64,000 bases of DNA from Bifidobacterium breve DSM 20213 = JCM 1192 (GCF_001025175.1 NZ_AP012324.1:1550001-1614000); one strand, 5' to 3'; shown: positions 44,864 through 54,001, counted from the stretch's first letter. Notes: a model not told the origin generated them from the letters alone. Numbers and translations: made by a program.

Positions 44864-46420
44864 ATGACTGGCTTCACTCCGGATGCACCCGTCCTCCACG
44901 AAATCAAGAACCACAGCGAAGCTCTGGCACAGGCGGAAGCAGGCGTTGCAGCTATGGCCGCCGAACGCAACAACCGCTGGTACCCGAAGTTCCACATCGC
45001 ATCCAACGGCGGTTGGATCAACGATCCGAACGGCCTGTGCTTCTATAAGGGCCGCTGGCACGTGTTCTACCAGCTGCACCCGTACGGCACCCAGTGGGGT
45101 CCGATGCACTGGGGACACGTCTCCTCCACCGACATGCTCAATTGGAAACGTGAGCCAATCATGTTCGCCCCGACCCTTGAAGAGGAGAAGGACGGCGTAT
45201 TCTCCGGTTCCGCAGTAATCGGCGACGACGGCGAACTCAAGTTCTACTACACCGGCCACCGTTGGGCCAACGGCCAAGACAACACCGGCGGCGACTGGCA
45301 GGTGCAGATGCTCGCCGAGCCGGACAACGACGAGCTGACCAGCGCCACCAAGCGCGGCATGATCATCGACTGCCCGACCGACAAGGTCGACCATCACTAC
45401 CGCGACCCGAAGGTCTGGAAGACCGGCGACACCTGGTACATGACCTTCGGTGTCTCCTCTGCGGACAAGCGCGGCCAGATGTGGCTGTTCTCCTCCAAGG
45501 ACATGGTCCGCTGGGAATACGAGCGCGTGCTCTTCCAGCACCCGGATCCGGATGTGTTCATGCTCGAATGCCCCGACTTCTTCCCCATCAAAGACAAGGA
45601 CGGCAACGAGAAGTGGGTCATTGGCTTCTCCGCCATGGGGTCCAAGCCCAGCGGCTTCATGAACCGCAACGTCAACAACGCCGGCTACATGATCGGCACG
45701 TGGGAGCCGGGCGGCGAATTCAAGCCGGAAACCGAGTTCCGCCTGTGGGATTGCGGCCACAACTACTACGCCCCGCAGTCCTTCAATGTGGACGGCCGTC
45801 AGATCGTCTATGGCTGGATGAGCCCGTTCGTGCAGCCGATTCCCATGGAGGATGACGGCTGGTGTGGCCAGCTCACCCTGCCGCGCGAGATCACCCTTGG
45901 CGATGACGGCGACGTGGTCACCGCGCCGGTCGCCGAAATGGAAGGCCTGCGCGAGGATACCCTCGACCATGGTTCGATCACACTCGATATGGATGGCGAG
46001 CAGGTCATCGCCGATGACGCCAAGGCCGTGGAAATCGAAATGACCATCGACTTGGCTGCCTCCACTGCCGAGCGTGCGGGCCTGAAGATTCATGCCACTG
46101 AGGACGGTGCCTACACCTACGTGGCTTATGACGACCAGATCGGCCGCGTGGTGGTGGATCGTCAGGCCATGGCCAACGGCGATCGCGGCTACCGCGCCGC
46201 CCCACTGACCGACACCGAACTGGCCTCCGGCAAGCTGGACCTGCGCGTGTTCGTGGATCGCGGCTCCGTGGAGGTCTACGTCAACGGCGGCCATCAGGTC
46301 CTAAGCTCCTACTCCTATGCCTCCGAAGGCCCACGCGCCATCAAGCTCGTGGCCGAGTTCGGCAACCTCAAGGTGGAGTCCCTGAAGCTGCACCACATGA
46401 AGTCCATCGGACTGGAGTAG
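44864..46420 (+). CDS. cscA: beta-fructofuranosidase (GH32)
   Basis: A 518-residue glycoside hydrolase family 32 enzyme that splits sucrose and short fructans in the cytosol. The three family motifs are intact: nucleophile Asp in GWINDPNG, transition-state Asp in YRDPKVW, and acid/base Glu in LECPDFFP. The five-bladed propeller is followed by a C-terminal beta-sandwich from about residue 360 (EDTLDHGSITLDMDG). ATG at 44864 has AAAGG upstream and gives the MTGFTPD start; an earlier ATG at 44843 lacks a ribosome site. It is paired with the permease and ends at a bidirectional terminator. Confidence 0.94.
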   Translation: MTGFTPDAPVLHEIKNHSEALAQAEAGVAAMAAERNNRWYPKFHIASNGGWINDPNGLCFYKGRWHVFYQLHPYGTQWGPMHWGHVSSTDMLNWKREPIMFAPTLEEEKDGVFSGSAVIGDDGELKFYYTGHRWANGQDNTGGDWQVQMLAEPDNDELTSATKRGMIIDCPTDKVDHHYRDPKVWKTGDTWYMTFGVSSADKRGQMWLFSSKDMVRWEYERVLFQHPDPDVFMLECPDFFPIKDKDGNEKWVIGFSAMGSKPSGFMNRNVNNAGYMIGTWEPGGEFKPETEFRLWDCGHNYYAPQSFNVDGRQIVYGWMSPFVQPIPMEDDGWCGQLTLPREITLGDDGDVVTAPVAEMEGLREDTLDHGSITLDMDGEQVIADDAKAVEIEMTIDLAASTAERAGLKIHATEDGAYTYVAYDDQIGRVVVDRQAMANGDRGYRAAPLTDTELASGKLDLRVFVDRGSVEVYVNGGHQVLSSYSYASEGPRAIKLVAEFGNLKVESLKLHHMKSIGLE

Positions 46421-46500
46421 ACCGTAAAGACAACGCCATAAGCAGGCGAGCAATCTCAGGAGTCGGCCACGCTCCTCCCAAAAGCAGACCGAACCCCAAG

Positions 46501-46540
46501 CATTGAGCCCCGACCACCAGACGGTGATCGGGGCTCAATG
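46501..46540. terminator. bidirectional terminator between cscA and ppgK
   Basis: Arms 46501-46518 and 46523-46540 form an 18-bp stem with one mismatch and a 4-base loop, between convergent genes. Confidence 0.85.
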
Positions 46541-46563
46541 CTTACCAGGCGCAGTAGCTGTGA

Positions 46564-47331
46564 TTACTGCTGCTTGGTGCTGGCATAATATGCAGCGCCG
46601 ACGATGCCGGCCTGATTACGCAGCGTGGCGGGCACGATCGGAGTCTTGATGTCCACATAGGGAAGGAACTTGTCGCTTTGGCGGCTCACGCCGCCGCCCA
46701 CAGTGAATAGGTCAGGGTTGAAGTACTTCTCCATGAGGCCGTAATACTTGGTCAGTCGCTTGGCCCACTTCTTGTAGCCCAACTCCTCGTTCTCACGCAC
46801 GGCCGACGATGCATACTTCTCGGCGTCAAGGTGCTTGGGGCTCAGCATGATGTGGCCAAGCTCTGTGTTCGGGATGAGCGCGCCATTGTAGATCAACGCG
46901 GTACCGATGCCGGTTCCCAACGTAGTGGCAATCACCAGACCGTCCTGCCCCTTGGCGGCACCGAACTGGACCTCGGCAAGGCCAGCGGCATCGGCATCGT
47001 TCACCACGACAACCGGACGGCCGCAAGCTTCGGAGAACGCCTCGGTAACATCCACGCCGATCCAGGACTGATCAAGGTTGGCCATGAAGTCAAGCTTCTG
47101 GCCAGGCTTGATTGGAGCAGGAAAAGCGATGCCCACAGGTGCGGACTCAGGCACTTCGAAATGGTCGAGCTGCTGCTTGACTATCTTGGCCACCGCCTGC
47201 GGAGTGGAAACCTCCGGAGTGAGAATCTTCAGACGGGGTTCGGCGAAATCGCCCTTGGCCAGATCGACGGGTGCGGCCTTGATGCCGGAGCCACCGATAT
47301 CGACACCGAAAGCCTGCGCAGTTTCAATCAT
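46564..47331 (-). CDS. ppgK: polyphosphate glucokinase (ROK family)
   Basis: A 255-residue sugar kinase. The phosphate-binding motif FGVDIGGSGIKAAPVDL is at residues 8-24, the catalytic base region is VVNDADAAGLAEV, and TTLGTGIGTALI closes the active site. The short length and the GxDIGGSGIK form fit actinobacterial polyphosphate glucokinases, which phosphorylate glucose with polyphosphate or ATP. The frame extends to 47415, but ATG at 47331 has GAAGGGAAGGA upstream. It converges on cscA, which releases glucose. Confidence 0.88.
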   Translation of the reverse strand: MIETAQAFGVDIGGSGIKAAPVDLAKGDFAEPRLKILTPEVSTPQAVAKIVKQQLDHFEVPESAPVGIAFPAPIKPGQKLDFMANLDQSWIGVDVTEAFSEACGRPVVVVNDADAAGLAEVQFGAAKGQDGLVIATTLGTGIGTALIYNGALIPNTELGHIMLSPKHLDAEKYASSAVRENEELGYKKWAKRLTKYYGLMEKYFNPDLFTVGGGVSRQSDKFLPYVDIKTPIVPATLRNQAGIVGAAYYASTKQQ

Positions 47332-47559
47332 CGTTGATGTCCTTCCCTTCAGTATTGCTTTCGTTAGGATTGCGCCCAGTCTAACGCGAATATCTTTCAA
47401 ACACGAAACCGACATTCCACCTATTGTGCAAACGTGTGCATTTTTGTTGCGGCACTACGTATCCAGGACTTCGACCCCTTCGCTCCTTAAAAAAATACGG
47501 CACAAGGGAACACCGCGCACAGCCATCATTTCCACGTGTCGCGCGCGATAATGGAATAC

Positions 47560-48342
47560 ATGACAGAACATACCCAACTTATTGATGCGGTCAACATTCG
47601 CACCGCCGTGCGTACCTATGATGACGAACCGATCGATGACGACACGGCCCGTCAGCTCGAGATGGCACTGCAGCCAATCAACCTGCTCGGCGATCTCAAC
47701 ATTCAGCTGGTGCGCAACCAGCCAAAGGTATTCGAGGCCAACGCCTCAGGCCATCTGACCAATGCGGCGAATTATCTGGCCATCGTTGGCCCCAAGAACG
47801 ATGAGGAAGCCAGGGAACGCGCCGGCTTCTACGCCGAACGCCTGGTGCTTACCGCCACGCTGCGAGGTCTCGGCACACTGTGGGTCGCCGGCTCATGGGA
47901 CAAGGACGAGGCCGCCAAGCACTGCCGTGTGGCATCCGGTCAGGAGCTCTATCTCGGTGTGGTCATCGGCCATCCCAAGAACCATCTGGAGTATCGGGCG
48001 AAATCCTATGAAGATCTCTGCGAGGCCCAGCGCACGCACCGGCCGACCAAATCGTATGAGCAGTTCACCGCCACGATGGGCGATGAAGAACGTGACTCAG
48101 CACCAGCGTGGTTCAAGGCCGGCGTCGAGGCTGCGATGAAGGCGCCGAGCGCCATGAACCGTCAGCCGATTATGTTTTCGTACAATCCAGCCGACGACAC
48201 TGCCGCCGCGCATATCGACACCACAGCCGGTGACGAGCATCATGCGATGAACGACATGGGCATTGCCAAACTGCATTTCCAAATCGGCGCCGGCCAGGGC
48301 CAATGGGCATGGGGCGACGGAGGCCTATTCATCCATAAGTGA
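47560..48342 (+). CDS. nitroreductase-family flavoprotein
   Basis: A 260-residue FMN-dependent oxidoreductase. The family opening AVNIRTAVRTYDDEPI carries the Arg that binds FMN phosphate, and FYAERLVLTATLRGLGTLWV matches the central helix. The C-terminal half (APSAMNRQPIMFSYN) repeats a nitroreductase-like segment, as in two-module members of the family. Substrate is unknown (quinone, nitro or flavin reduction). The frame can start at 47536, 47551 or 47560, and none has a strong ribosome site. I use the one with GGA upstream. Confidence 0.75.
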   Translation: MTEHTQLIDAVNIRTAVRTYDDEPIDDDTARQLEMALQPINLLGDLNIQLVRNQPKVFEANASGHLTNAANYLAIVGPKNDEEARERAGFYAERLVLTATLRGLGTLWVAGSWDKDEAAKHCRVASGQELYLGVVIGHPKNHLEYRAKSYEDLCEAQRTHRPTKSYEQFTATMGDEERDSAPAWFKAGVEAAMKAPSAMNRQPIMFSYNPADDTAAAHIDTTAGDEHHAMNDMGIAKLHFQIGAGQGQWAWGDGGLFIHK

Positions 48343-48350
48343 CCGTTATA

Positions 48351-48478
48351 GTGGCTCCCAGCTTTGAGGGGAGCCACCACTGAAAGCAACTGAGGGGAGT
48401 CTCAGAGGTACATCTCCGACAGACTCCCCTCAGTCTCGCTACGCGAGCCAGTTCCCCTCATAGAGGGAGCCAAGTAAG
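48351..48478. repeat. cluster of GGGGAGCC-type inverted repeats
   Basis: GTGGCTCCC pairs with GGGAGCCAC (48351-48377). CTGAGGGGAGTCT (48390-48402) pairs perfectly with AGACTCCCCTCAG (48421-48433). Then GGCTCGCG/CGCGAGCC-like and CTCATAGAGGGAGCC pieces follow. It fills the nitroreductase/glycosyltransferase convergent gap and probably also terminates both. Confidence 0.75.
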
Positions 48479-48480
48479 GA

Positions 48481-49503
48481 CTACTTCAGCGGCGGCATGG
48501 GCTTCCAATCAGGATCGTGCATCAACTTGCGCGAGTCCCACCAACCTTTGACGATCTGCACCAAGCCGGTCTTGACATGCTCCCGATCCACCATCACCAG
48601 ACGAATGACTTCCTTGATGGCGGTGAGCACAGTACCCAGAGCAAAAAGCATCGGACGGAAATCGCCATACACCATGAAATACCGGGCCATATAGCCACGG
48701 TTGCGCATGATGTGGTAGCGGTTCATATCCGACGTGGAGTTGAGCTGGCGCATGCCGGCTATATCCCAGTTTCCAATCTCACGCGTGCGTCGCAACACCA
48801 CATCCGGCACCACAATCGGGTTGGTGACCTTGCTGGCACGATAGCCGTAAATCGTGTCATCCCAGTAGATGAAGAATCGCGGATCCGGCAGGCCGATTTC
48901 GCTCACCACGCGGCGACTGAACAGACCGCCTTCAAAGCACAGGGTGTTCATTACACGGTATTTGGCAGGGCCGAACGCGGCAGGGGCAATCGGATTCGGA
49001 ATGCCCAGCGGCACAATGAAGTCATACTGCCAGTAGAACGGGCCGCCATCGTAATCGAAACGGGAGCCCTGAATCACCTCATGCTTATCAGTCCACTTGG
49101 CAAGCTTGGCGATGGCATCGGGCAGCACGGCCACATCATCGTCCATCACCCAGAACCATGCGGCACCCAGCTCATATGCCTTGGCCACGCCAGCGGAGAA
49201 ACCGCCAGCACCGCCGAGATTCTCGGACTGCGGCGCATAGACCACACGCTCCTCATTGCCTGATTGATCGGCCACGGTAGTGCCCCACTGACCGGTCACC
49301 TTGCCGGCAAAACCAGCAACCATATCCGCGGTTTGCTTGGACTGCTCATTGTCCACAATGACAATGCGCCACGGCGCCTGCTCCAGTGCCAGAATTGAAT
49401 CGAACAGCACTTCAAGCAGTTGCTGACGCTTGTATGTGGTGACGATCAATGCCAGTTTGTCGATAGTGGTATTGGGATTCTTCACTTCAGCCATGGTATC
49501 CAT
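48481..49503 (-). CDS. family 2 glycosyltransferase
   Basis: A 340-residue GT-A fold glycosyltransferase. The nucleotide-sugar domain begins LALIVTTYKRQQLLEVLFDS, and the metal-binding DxD is in WVMDDDVAV. The acceptor region contains YWDDTIYGYRAS, and the C-terminus has a helix LGTVLTAIKEVIRLVM. It resembles actinobacterial cell-wall or capsule galactofuranosyl/rhamnosyl transferases, but donor and acceptor cannot be assigned. ATG at 49503 or 49494 are both possible starts. The divergent neighbour is the FMN riboswitch of ribU. Confidence 0.8.
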   Translation of the reverse strand: MDTMAEVKNPNTTIDKLALIVTTYKRQQLLEVLFDSILALEQAPWRIVIVDNEQSKQTADMVAGFAGKVTGQWGTTVADQSGNEERVVYAPQSENLGGAGGFSAGVAKAYELGAAWFWVMDDDVAVLPDAIAKLAKWTDKHEVIQGSRFDYDGGPFYWQYDFIVPLGIPNPIAPAAFGPAKYRVMNTLCFEGGLFSRRVVSEIGLPDPRFFIYWDDTIYGYRASKVTNPIVVPDVVLRRTREIGNWDIAGMRQLNSTSDMNRYHIMRNRGYMARYFMVYGDFRPMLFALGTVLTAIKEVIRLVMVDREHVKTGLVQIVKGWWDSRKLMHDPDWKPMPPLK

Positions 49504-49630
49504 TGTTGCACTTGACCAGCACAAACCCTCTGAACGTCTGCTGAATCTCAGCTGATTGCTGTTGATTTCCTTGCCGAAAGTGAAACGCAGCTTGCACACG
49601 TCCGGCGTATGGCGTATGAATAAGCCTGTC

Positions 49631-49772
49631 AGTTTCAGGGAAGGTGTAATTCCTTACTGGCGGTGATCTGCACTCCGGGTTTCATAACGGAGATGTCAGG
49701 AAGCCCGCGACCCGCGTAAGCGGCTGATCCGGTGAGATTCCGGAGCCAACGGTTATAGTCCGGATGGAAGAA
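49631..49772 (+). promoter_or_regulatory. FMN riboswitch (RFN element)
   Basis: The conserved blocks are in order: TCAGGGAAGGTGTAATTCC, TACTGGCGGTGAT, AAGCCCGCGACCCG, GATCCGGTGAGATTCCGGAGCC (conserved part only), and ACGGTTATAGTCCGGATG. It controls the downstream riboflavin transporter gene, as RFN elements do for ribU in many Gram-positives. Confidence 0.95.
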
Positions 49773-49784
49773 ACGAGGGCTCTG

Positions 49785-50441
49785 ATGAGCATATCTTCGC
49801 GTATCCGCATGCAAGCAATCCGTTCCGTGGCGCCGCAGGCTGAAGGTGCAGGCTCCGGCTCAACCAGCACGTCTTCCAGCACCAAACTCGGCTCACACGC
49901 CACCGGCGTGGCCGATTCGGGACGCTGGTCCACACGCCGCATTGCCATGTATGCATTGTTCGTAGCGCTGGCGATGGTGACCAGCTTCATCGAATTCCCG
50001 ATCACGCCGGTCACATGGCTCAAGTACGACCCGTCCGGCATCGTATGCCTGATTGCCGGATTCGCTTATGGACCGGCAGCCGCCGCGATTGTGTCCGTGC
50101 TGGGCTTCGTGCCTCATATGTTCGCCAACCCGTGGGGTTCGCTGATGGCAGTGCTGGTGGCACTGTTCCTGTCGGTTCCTGCCGCGTTCATCTACCGCAA
50201 GATTCGCACGCGCAAGGGTGCCGCCATCGGCATTCTGGTGGGTGCGGTTCTGGCTATCGTGGTGGCGCTGGTGGGCAACCTCATCGTCACGCCGATCTAC
50301 GCGCACATGACCTATCAGGCAGTGGCCGCGATGATTCTGCCGATCCTGCTGCCGTTCAATCTGGCCAAGATGGCAATTCACGCCGTAATCACGTTCCTGA
50401 TCTACAAGCCGGTCTCCAACCTGCTTTCCAAGCAGCAGTGA
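49785..50441 (+). CDS. ribU: ECF riboflavin transporter substrate-binding subunit RibU
   Basis: A 218-residue S-component with about six membrane helices from residue 50 on (YALFVALAMVTSFIEFPITP, then GIVCLIAGFAYGPAAAAI and PHMFANPWGSLMAVLVALFL). The N-terminal 45 residues are a Ser/Thr-rich cytoplasmic extension. The FMN riboswitch upstream identifies the ligand as riboflavin. ATG at 49785 has GAGGG; the ATG at 49764 lies inside the riboswitch and is rejected. The next gene, 10 bases on, encodes the energising module of an ECF transporter. Confidence 0.92.
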   Translation: MSISSRIRMQAIRSVAPQAEGAGSGSTSTSSSTKLGSHATGVADSGRWSTRRIAMYALFVALAMVTSFIEFPITPVTWLKYDPSGIVCLIAGFAYGPAAAAIVSVLGFVPHMFANPWGSLMAVLVALFLSVPAAFIYRKIRTRKGAAIGILVGAVLAIVVALVGNLIVTPIYAHMTYQAVAAMILPILLPFNLAKMAIHAVITFLIYKPVSNLLSKQQ

Positions 50442-50451
50442 GCAACCAGCC

Positions 50452-52803
50452 ATGGCCGAATCCACCCATAACCCCGCCTATGGCCACGCTGCCGAGCTGA
50501 AGAATATCCGTTTCAGCTACGACCGTGGCAACTCCTGGGCTTTGGATGGCGTGTCATTGACCGTTCGGGCCGGCGAGCGCATTTGTCTGGTCGGCCCGAA
50601 CGGATCCGGCAAATCTACTTTTGCCCGGCTGATTGCCGGGCTGGCCGCGCCCGACGGCGGCGACATCACGTTGTTGGGGCATCGCACCTACGCCGATGCC
50701 CTGCCGAATGCCGACGAATATCGTGCGGCCCGGCGTGGCATCGGCGTGGTGTTCCAGAATCCGGAGGATCAGCTGGTCACTACCGTGCTGGAAGATGATG
50801 TGGCGTTTGGACCGGAAAATCTGGGCATTGAACGCAGCCACATCGGAGAGCGCATCGATGATTCTCTAAAATCGGTTGGATTGGTGTCCTTCCGCCAGTC
50901 CGATCCAACTCGTATGAGTGGAGGCCAACAGCAACGCGCCGCCATTGCCGGCATGCTGGCCATGAGTCCGGCCATGCTGGTGCTGGATGAGCCGACCGCC
51001 ATGTTGGACGAGTCGGCGCGCGCCGAAGTGATACGTATTCTCGATGATCTGCAGGCGCAAGGCACCACCATCGTGCATGTCACACATCATCAGGATGAGA
51101 CTGTGCACGCTGACCGCATTGTGCATATGGAATCCGGGCAGATCGTTGGTATCGAAGCGGTCAGCGCTCGGCCGCAAACCATTGCCAACCATCCTTCACC
51201 CGACAAGCCCCACCAGCCGGGGCGGGATGTGGCATTCCCCTTACTCTCGGATGCTTCAAACGACGACGCCACAGACCCCATCATCCGGGTTTCGCATGTG
51301 ACATATCGATATCCCTCGGCCAAGCATGCGACCATCAACGACCTGTCGTTCACTATCGCGCGCGGCCAGACCGTAGCATTGATGGGCGCGAACGGCTCGG
51401 GCAAATCTACTTTGATTCGACTGCTCTGCGCTTTGGCCACACCGAGATCCGGCAGTATCGACATAGCCAACGTGCCTGTGGCAACATCCACAGGCACCGG
51501 TACACGTTCCAAATCCGCAACGCGGCAGCAGCTTGTGCAGCTTCGCCGTCATGTGGGTTATGTGATGCAGCATCCCGAACATCAGCTTTTTGCGGATACC
51601 GTGGCTGAAGATGTGGCCTATGGCCCGCGCAATCAGGGACTGGCAGAAACCGCAGTCGCCGACCGTGTTCACGAAGCACTGGAACTGCTGCACATCGGGC
51701 ACCTTGCCGACCGCTCCCCTTTCGACTTATCAGGTGGACAGCAGCGTCTTGCGGCCATTGCTGGCGTTATTGCCTGCAATCCTGATGTGCTCATTATGGA
51801 TGAGCCGACCGCCAGTCTGGATACGCAGGCCAAAGAGCGCATCCATGAACTGCTGCGCACCTTGAAGCAGCAAGGCGTAACCGTGTTGCTCATTACCCAC
51901 GACCGAGCGGAGGCCGAGGCCCTTGCTGACCGCGTGGTGCGTATGCCGAATGCGGCGGAGCAACCGGATTCTCCGGCAAGCGATGCCCTGACTAACTCCA
52001 ATACAGAAGCCTCGGCATCCAACACGACCTCCGCCTCTGCCGGTGCCGCTTTCTCGGTGATTCACCGACTTGATCCGCGCGTGAAAATGGTGGGATTCCT
52101 GGCCGCCATGTTCACCATGTTCGCTGTGAATACGCCAGTGCAACTTGTCTTGGGTCTCATGGTGACACTTGCCGTAATCGCAGCTGCCCGACTGAACCCA
52201 TTATGGGTGCTCAAATCCATTCATCCGCTGCTGATGTTGATGCTGCTTATGGGCATCGTCAACCTGTTTGTGGTGCGCACCGGCACCCCAGTGGTGGCGT
52301 TTGGCCCATTAAGCATCACCGATCAGGGCGTGACCATCGCCGTGCTGTATACCTGTCGTTTCATGCTGGTCATCATTTTGGGCACGGTGTTTTTGACCAC
52401 GACCACACCCACCGCCATGACCGATGCATTCGCCGCACTGATCAAACCACTGAACAGGCTTGGCGTCCACGCTCAGGAGATTGCGTTGGTGATGAGCTTG
52501 GCCCTGCGATTCATTCCAACATTGACCGACGAGACCCGAGCCATTATCGATGCCCAATCCGCCCGTGGAGGCTCCATCGAAACCGGTTCTCTGGGACAAC
52601 GAATCAAAGCCATGAGCGCGATCATCGTACCCACCTTTGCCGGAACATTACGTCATGCGGATAACCTCAGTCTGGCTTTGGATGCCCGCTGCTATGAGGA
52701 GGGCATTCATCGTACGCATTGGCGCGCATTGTCCATTGCTGGCCGCGATATCGTATTCGCCGCGCTCGTCATCGCATACATTGCCTCCATTATCCTGCTC
52801 TGA
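50452..52803 (+). CDS. fused ECF energising module: two ABC ATPases plus EcfT
   Basis: A 783-residue fusion of three normally separate ECF subunits. Domain 1, about residues 12-250, is an ABC ATPase (Walker A GPNGSGKST near 48, MSGGQQQR, LVLDEPTAMLD). Domain 2, about 280-510, is the partner ATPase (GANGSGKST, LSGGQQRLAAIAG, LIMDEPTASLD). Domain 3, about 540-783, is the membrane EcfT, with the coupling Ala-Arg motifs SARGG and DARCY. It lies 10 bases after ribU and probably serves several S-components. Fusion of both ATPases with EcfT is unusual outside actinobacteria. Confidence 0.93.
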   Translation: MAESTHNPAYGHAAELKNIRFSYDRGNSWALDGVSLTVRAGERICLVGPNGSGKSTFARLIAGLAAPDGGDITLLGHRTYADALPNADEYRAARRGIGVVFQNPEDQLVTTVLEDDVAFGPENLGIERSHIGERIDDSLKSVGLVSFRQSDPTRMSGGQQQRAAIAGMLAMSPAMLVLDEPTAMLDESARAEVIRILDDLQAQGTTIVHVTHHQDETVHADRIVHMESGQIVGIEAVSARPQTIANHPSPDKPHQPGRDVAFPLLSDASNDDATDPIIRVSHVTYRYPSAKHATINDLSFTIARGQTVALMGANGSGKSTLIRLLCALATPRSGSIDIANVPVATSTGTGTRSKSATRQQLVQLRRHVGYVMQHPEHQLFADTVAEDVAYGPRNQGLAETAVADRVHEALELLHIGHLADRSPFDLSGGQQRLAAIAGVIACNPDVLIMDEPTASLDTQAKERIHELLRTLKQQGVTVLLITHDRAEAEALADRVVRMPNAAEQPDSPASDALTNSNTEASASNTTSASAGAAFSVIHRLDPRVKMVGFLAAMFTMFAVNTPVQLVLGLMVTLAVIAAARLNPLWVLKSIHPLLMLMLLMGIVNLFVVRTGTPVVAFGPLSITDQGVTIAVLYTCRFMLVIILGTVFLTTTTPTAMTDAFAALIKPLNRLGVHAQEIALVMSLALRFIPTLTDETRAIIDAQSARGGSIETGSLGQRIKAMSAIIVPTFAGTLRHADNLSLALDARCYEEGIHRTHWRALSIAGRDIVFAALVIAYIASIILL

Positions 52804-52867
52804 CGATTCAGACAGCACCGGTTGCTATGCTTCTTGAGGTATACAGCATATGTAAGGAACTATTCTC

Positions 52868-53173
52868 ATGGCATTGACCAAGAAACAAATCAAGCAGCTA
52901 CGCGCAATGGCGAATTCGCTGAAGCCCCTGTTCTATGTGGGCAAGAACGATCTGACCGAATCGGCCGTCAAGCAGGCCGATGAAACCATCGAGAAGCATG
53001 AGCTCATTAAGTGCGCCGTACAGGATGGCTCAGGGCTCACAGCCAAGGAGGCCGCCGCGGAACTTGCCGAACAATTGGGCGCCGAAGTGGTACAGTCCAT
53101 CGGCAACCGCTTCGTGCTCTTCCGCCGCTCCCACCGCGATGATGTGGAGCATATCAAGCTCGTACGCGAGTGA
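52868..53173 (+). CDS. yhbY: YhbY/CRS1 family ribosome-associated RNA-binding protein
   Basis: A 101-residue single CRM domain with the pattern LTKKQIKQLRAMANSLKPLF, YVGKNDLTESAVKQADETIEKHELIK and IGNRFVLFRRSH. Family members bind pre-50S rRNA. AAGGAAC upstream of ATG 52868 is a modest ribosome site. It is followed by a strong terminator. Confidence 0.92.
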   Translation: MALTKKQIKQLRAMANSLKPLFYVGKNDLTESAVKQADETIEKHELIKCAVQDGSGLTAKEAAAELAEQLGAEVVQSIGNRFVLFRRSHRDDVEHIKLVRE

Positions 53174-53191
53174 GGTTTCGCACCACTTATC

Positions 53192-53238
53192 AATAGGGGC
53201 TCTGCTATGGCGTTACCACAGCAGAGCCCCTATTTTTG
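53192..53238. terminator. strong intrinsic terminator after yhbY
   Basis: A 15-bp stem (53192-53206 with 53220-53234) is followed by T5 on the plus strand. On the minus strand it also follows the YvlD-like gene, so it serves both. Confidence 0.9.
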
Positions 53239-53258
53239 CTCTTGTGCAGGGACGCGCA

Positions 53259-53624
53259 TTACTGATCGATGATGGCGCCAACGATGCTGGAGACGATGGT
53301 CAAGACCAGAGAGCCGAGCACGGACCACCGGAAGCCGTGTACAAAGACACCGACACCGAAGAGGCTGACGGCCAGCCAACTGGCTAGGCGCATAAACAGC
53401 CAGTTGATAATCAAGGTGACCAATCCAAGCGAGAGAATCGCGAATGGCAACGACACCAAATGCACAATCGGCTTGATGGAAGCATTGATTAACGCCATGA
53501 ATAAGGCGAATGCGGCGATGCCGAGAATCGGAGGCTCCCCTACCGGGGTCATGCCGGGAATCACCGCAACCATAACGGCAGCGGCAATGGTCATAATCAG
53601 CCAACTGGTCAAGAAACTTCTCAT
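53259..53624 (-). CDS. YvlD/phage-holin-4 family membrane protein
   Basis: A 121-residue protein with four hydrophobic helices and the family segment NASIKPIVHLVSLPFAILSLGLVTLIINWL (conserved part only), matching the Phage_holin_4_2/YvlD superfamily. These chromosomal proteins are not phage lysis holins; a cell-envelope role is assumed for some members. No phage genes are nearby. A weak AGG site precedes ATG at 53624. Confidence 0.85.
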   Translation of the reverse strand: MRSFLTSWLIMTIAAAVMVAVIPGMTPVGEPPILGIAAFALFMALINASIKPIVHLVSLPFAILSLGLVTLIINWLFMRLASWLAVSLFGVGVFVHGFRWSVLGSLVLTIVSSIVGAIIDQ

Positions 53625-53639
53625 GGACCTATCGTAACG

Positions 53640-54001
53640 TTACTCAACCGGCATGCATAGGCGCATCCAGCACAAAGGACAGAACCAGCACAACACGCTG
53701 ATGCTACGCGGCTCACGGCACATTCGGCTGCTTGATATGTAGAATTTCCCCTAAAAAAATAAACATTTACTATGTTCGATTTTTCATAAAGTTAACATCG
53801 AAACTCACAGAATCACATACCCCCCCCCAATTGCGTTACCAATTCATGAACAACTTACAAAATGGCTCATTTGAGCCTTTTTCAGTGCTAGCGTTAAGAA
53901 CCAGCACAGCACATTGTACGGGACTCTTCTCATAAGAGAAAGGTTATATGATGTTCGTTTTATGCACAGAACAAATATCATACTTATGAAAGGAAACACG
54001 T
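53640..54001 (+). promoter_or_regulatory. AT-rich region with C9 tract and attenuator-like hairpin ahead of the 54002 gene
   Basis: 362 bases without a gene, richer in A/T than the flanks. It holds a C9 homopolymer (53820-53828), a GGCTC-ATTT-GAGCC stem followed by T5 (53864-53882), and AAAGGAAACACG just before the ATG at 54002. The C tract and the terminator are both in the presumed leader. Confidence 0.55.

Noticed and set aside
44858-46294. 478-codon minus-strand frame
   Set aside because: Antisense to the GH32 gene, repetitive Val/His/Gly composition typical of shadow frames.
49764-49784. Earlier ATG for ribU
   Set aside because: It is part of the conserved CCGGATG end of the FMN riboswitch; the ATG at 49785 has a proper ribosome site.
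53259-53624. Prophage holin
   Set aside because: Belongs to the chromosomal YvlD-like group and has no phage neighbours.
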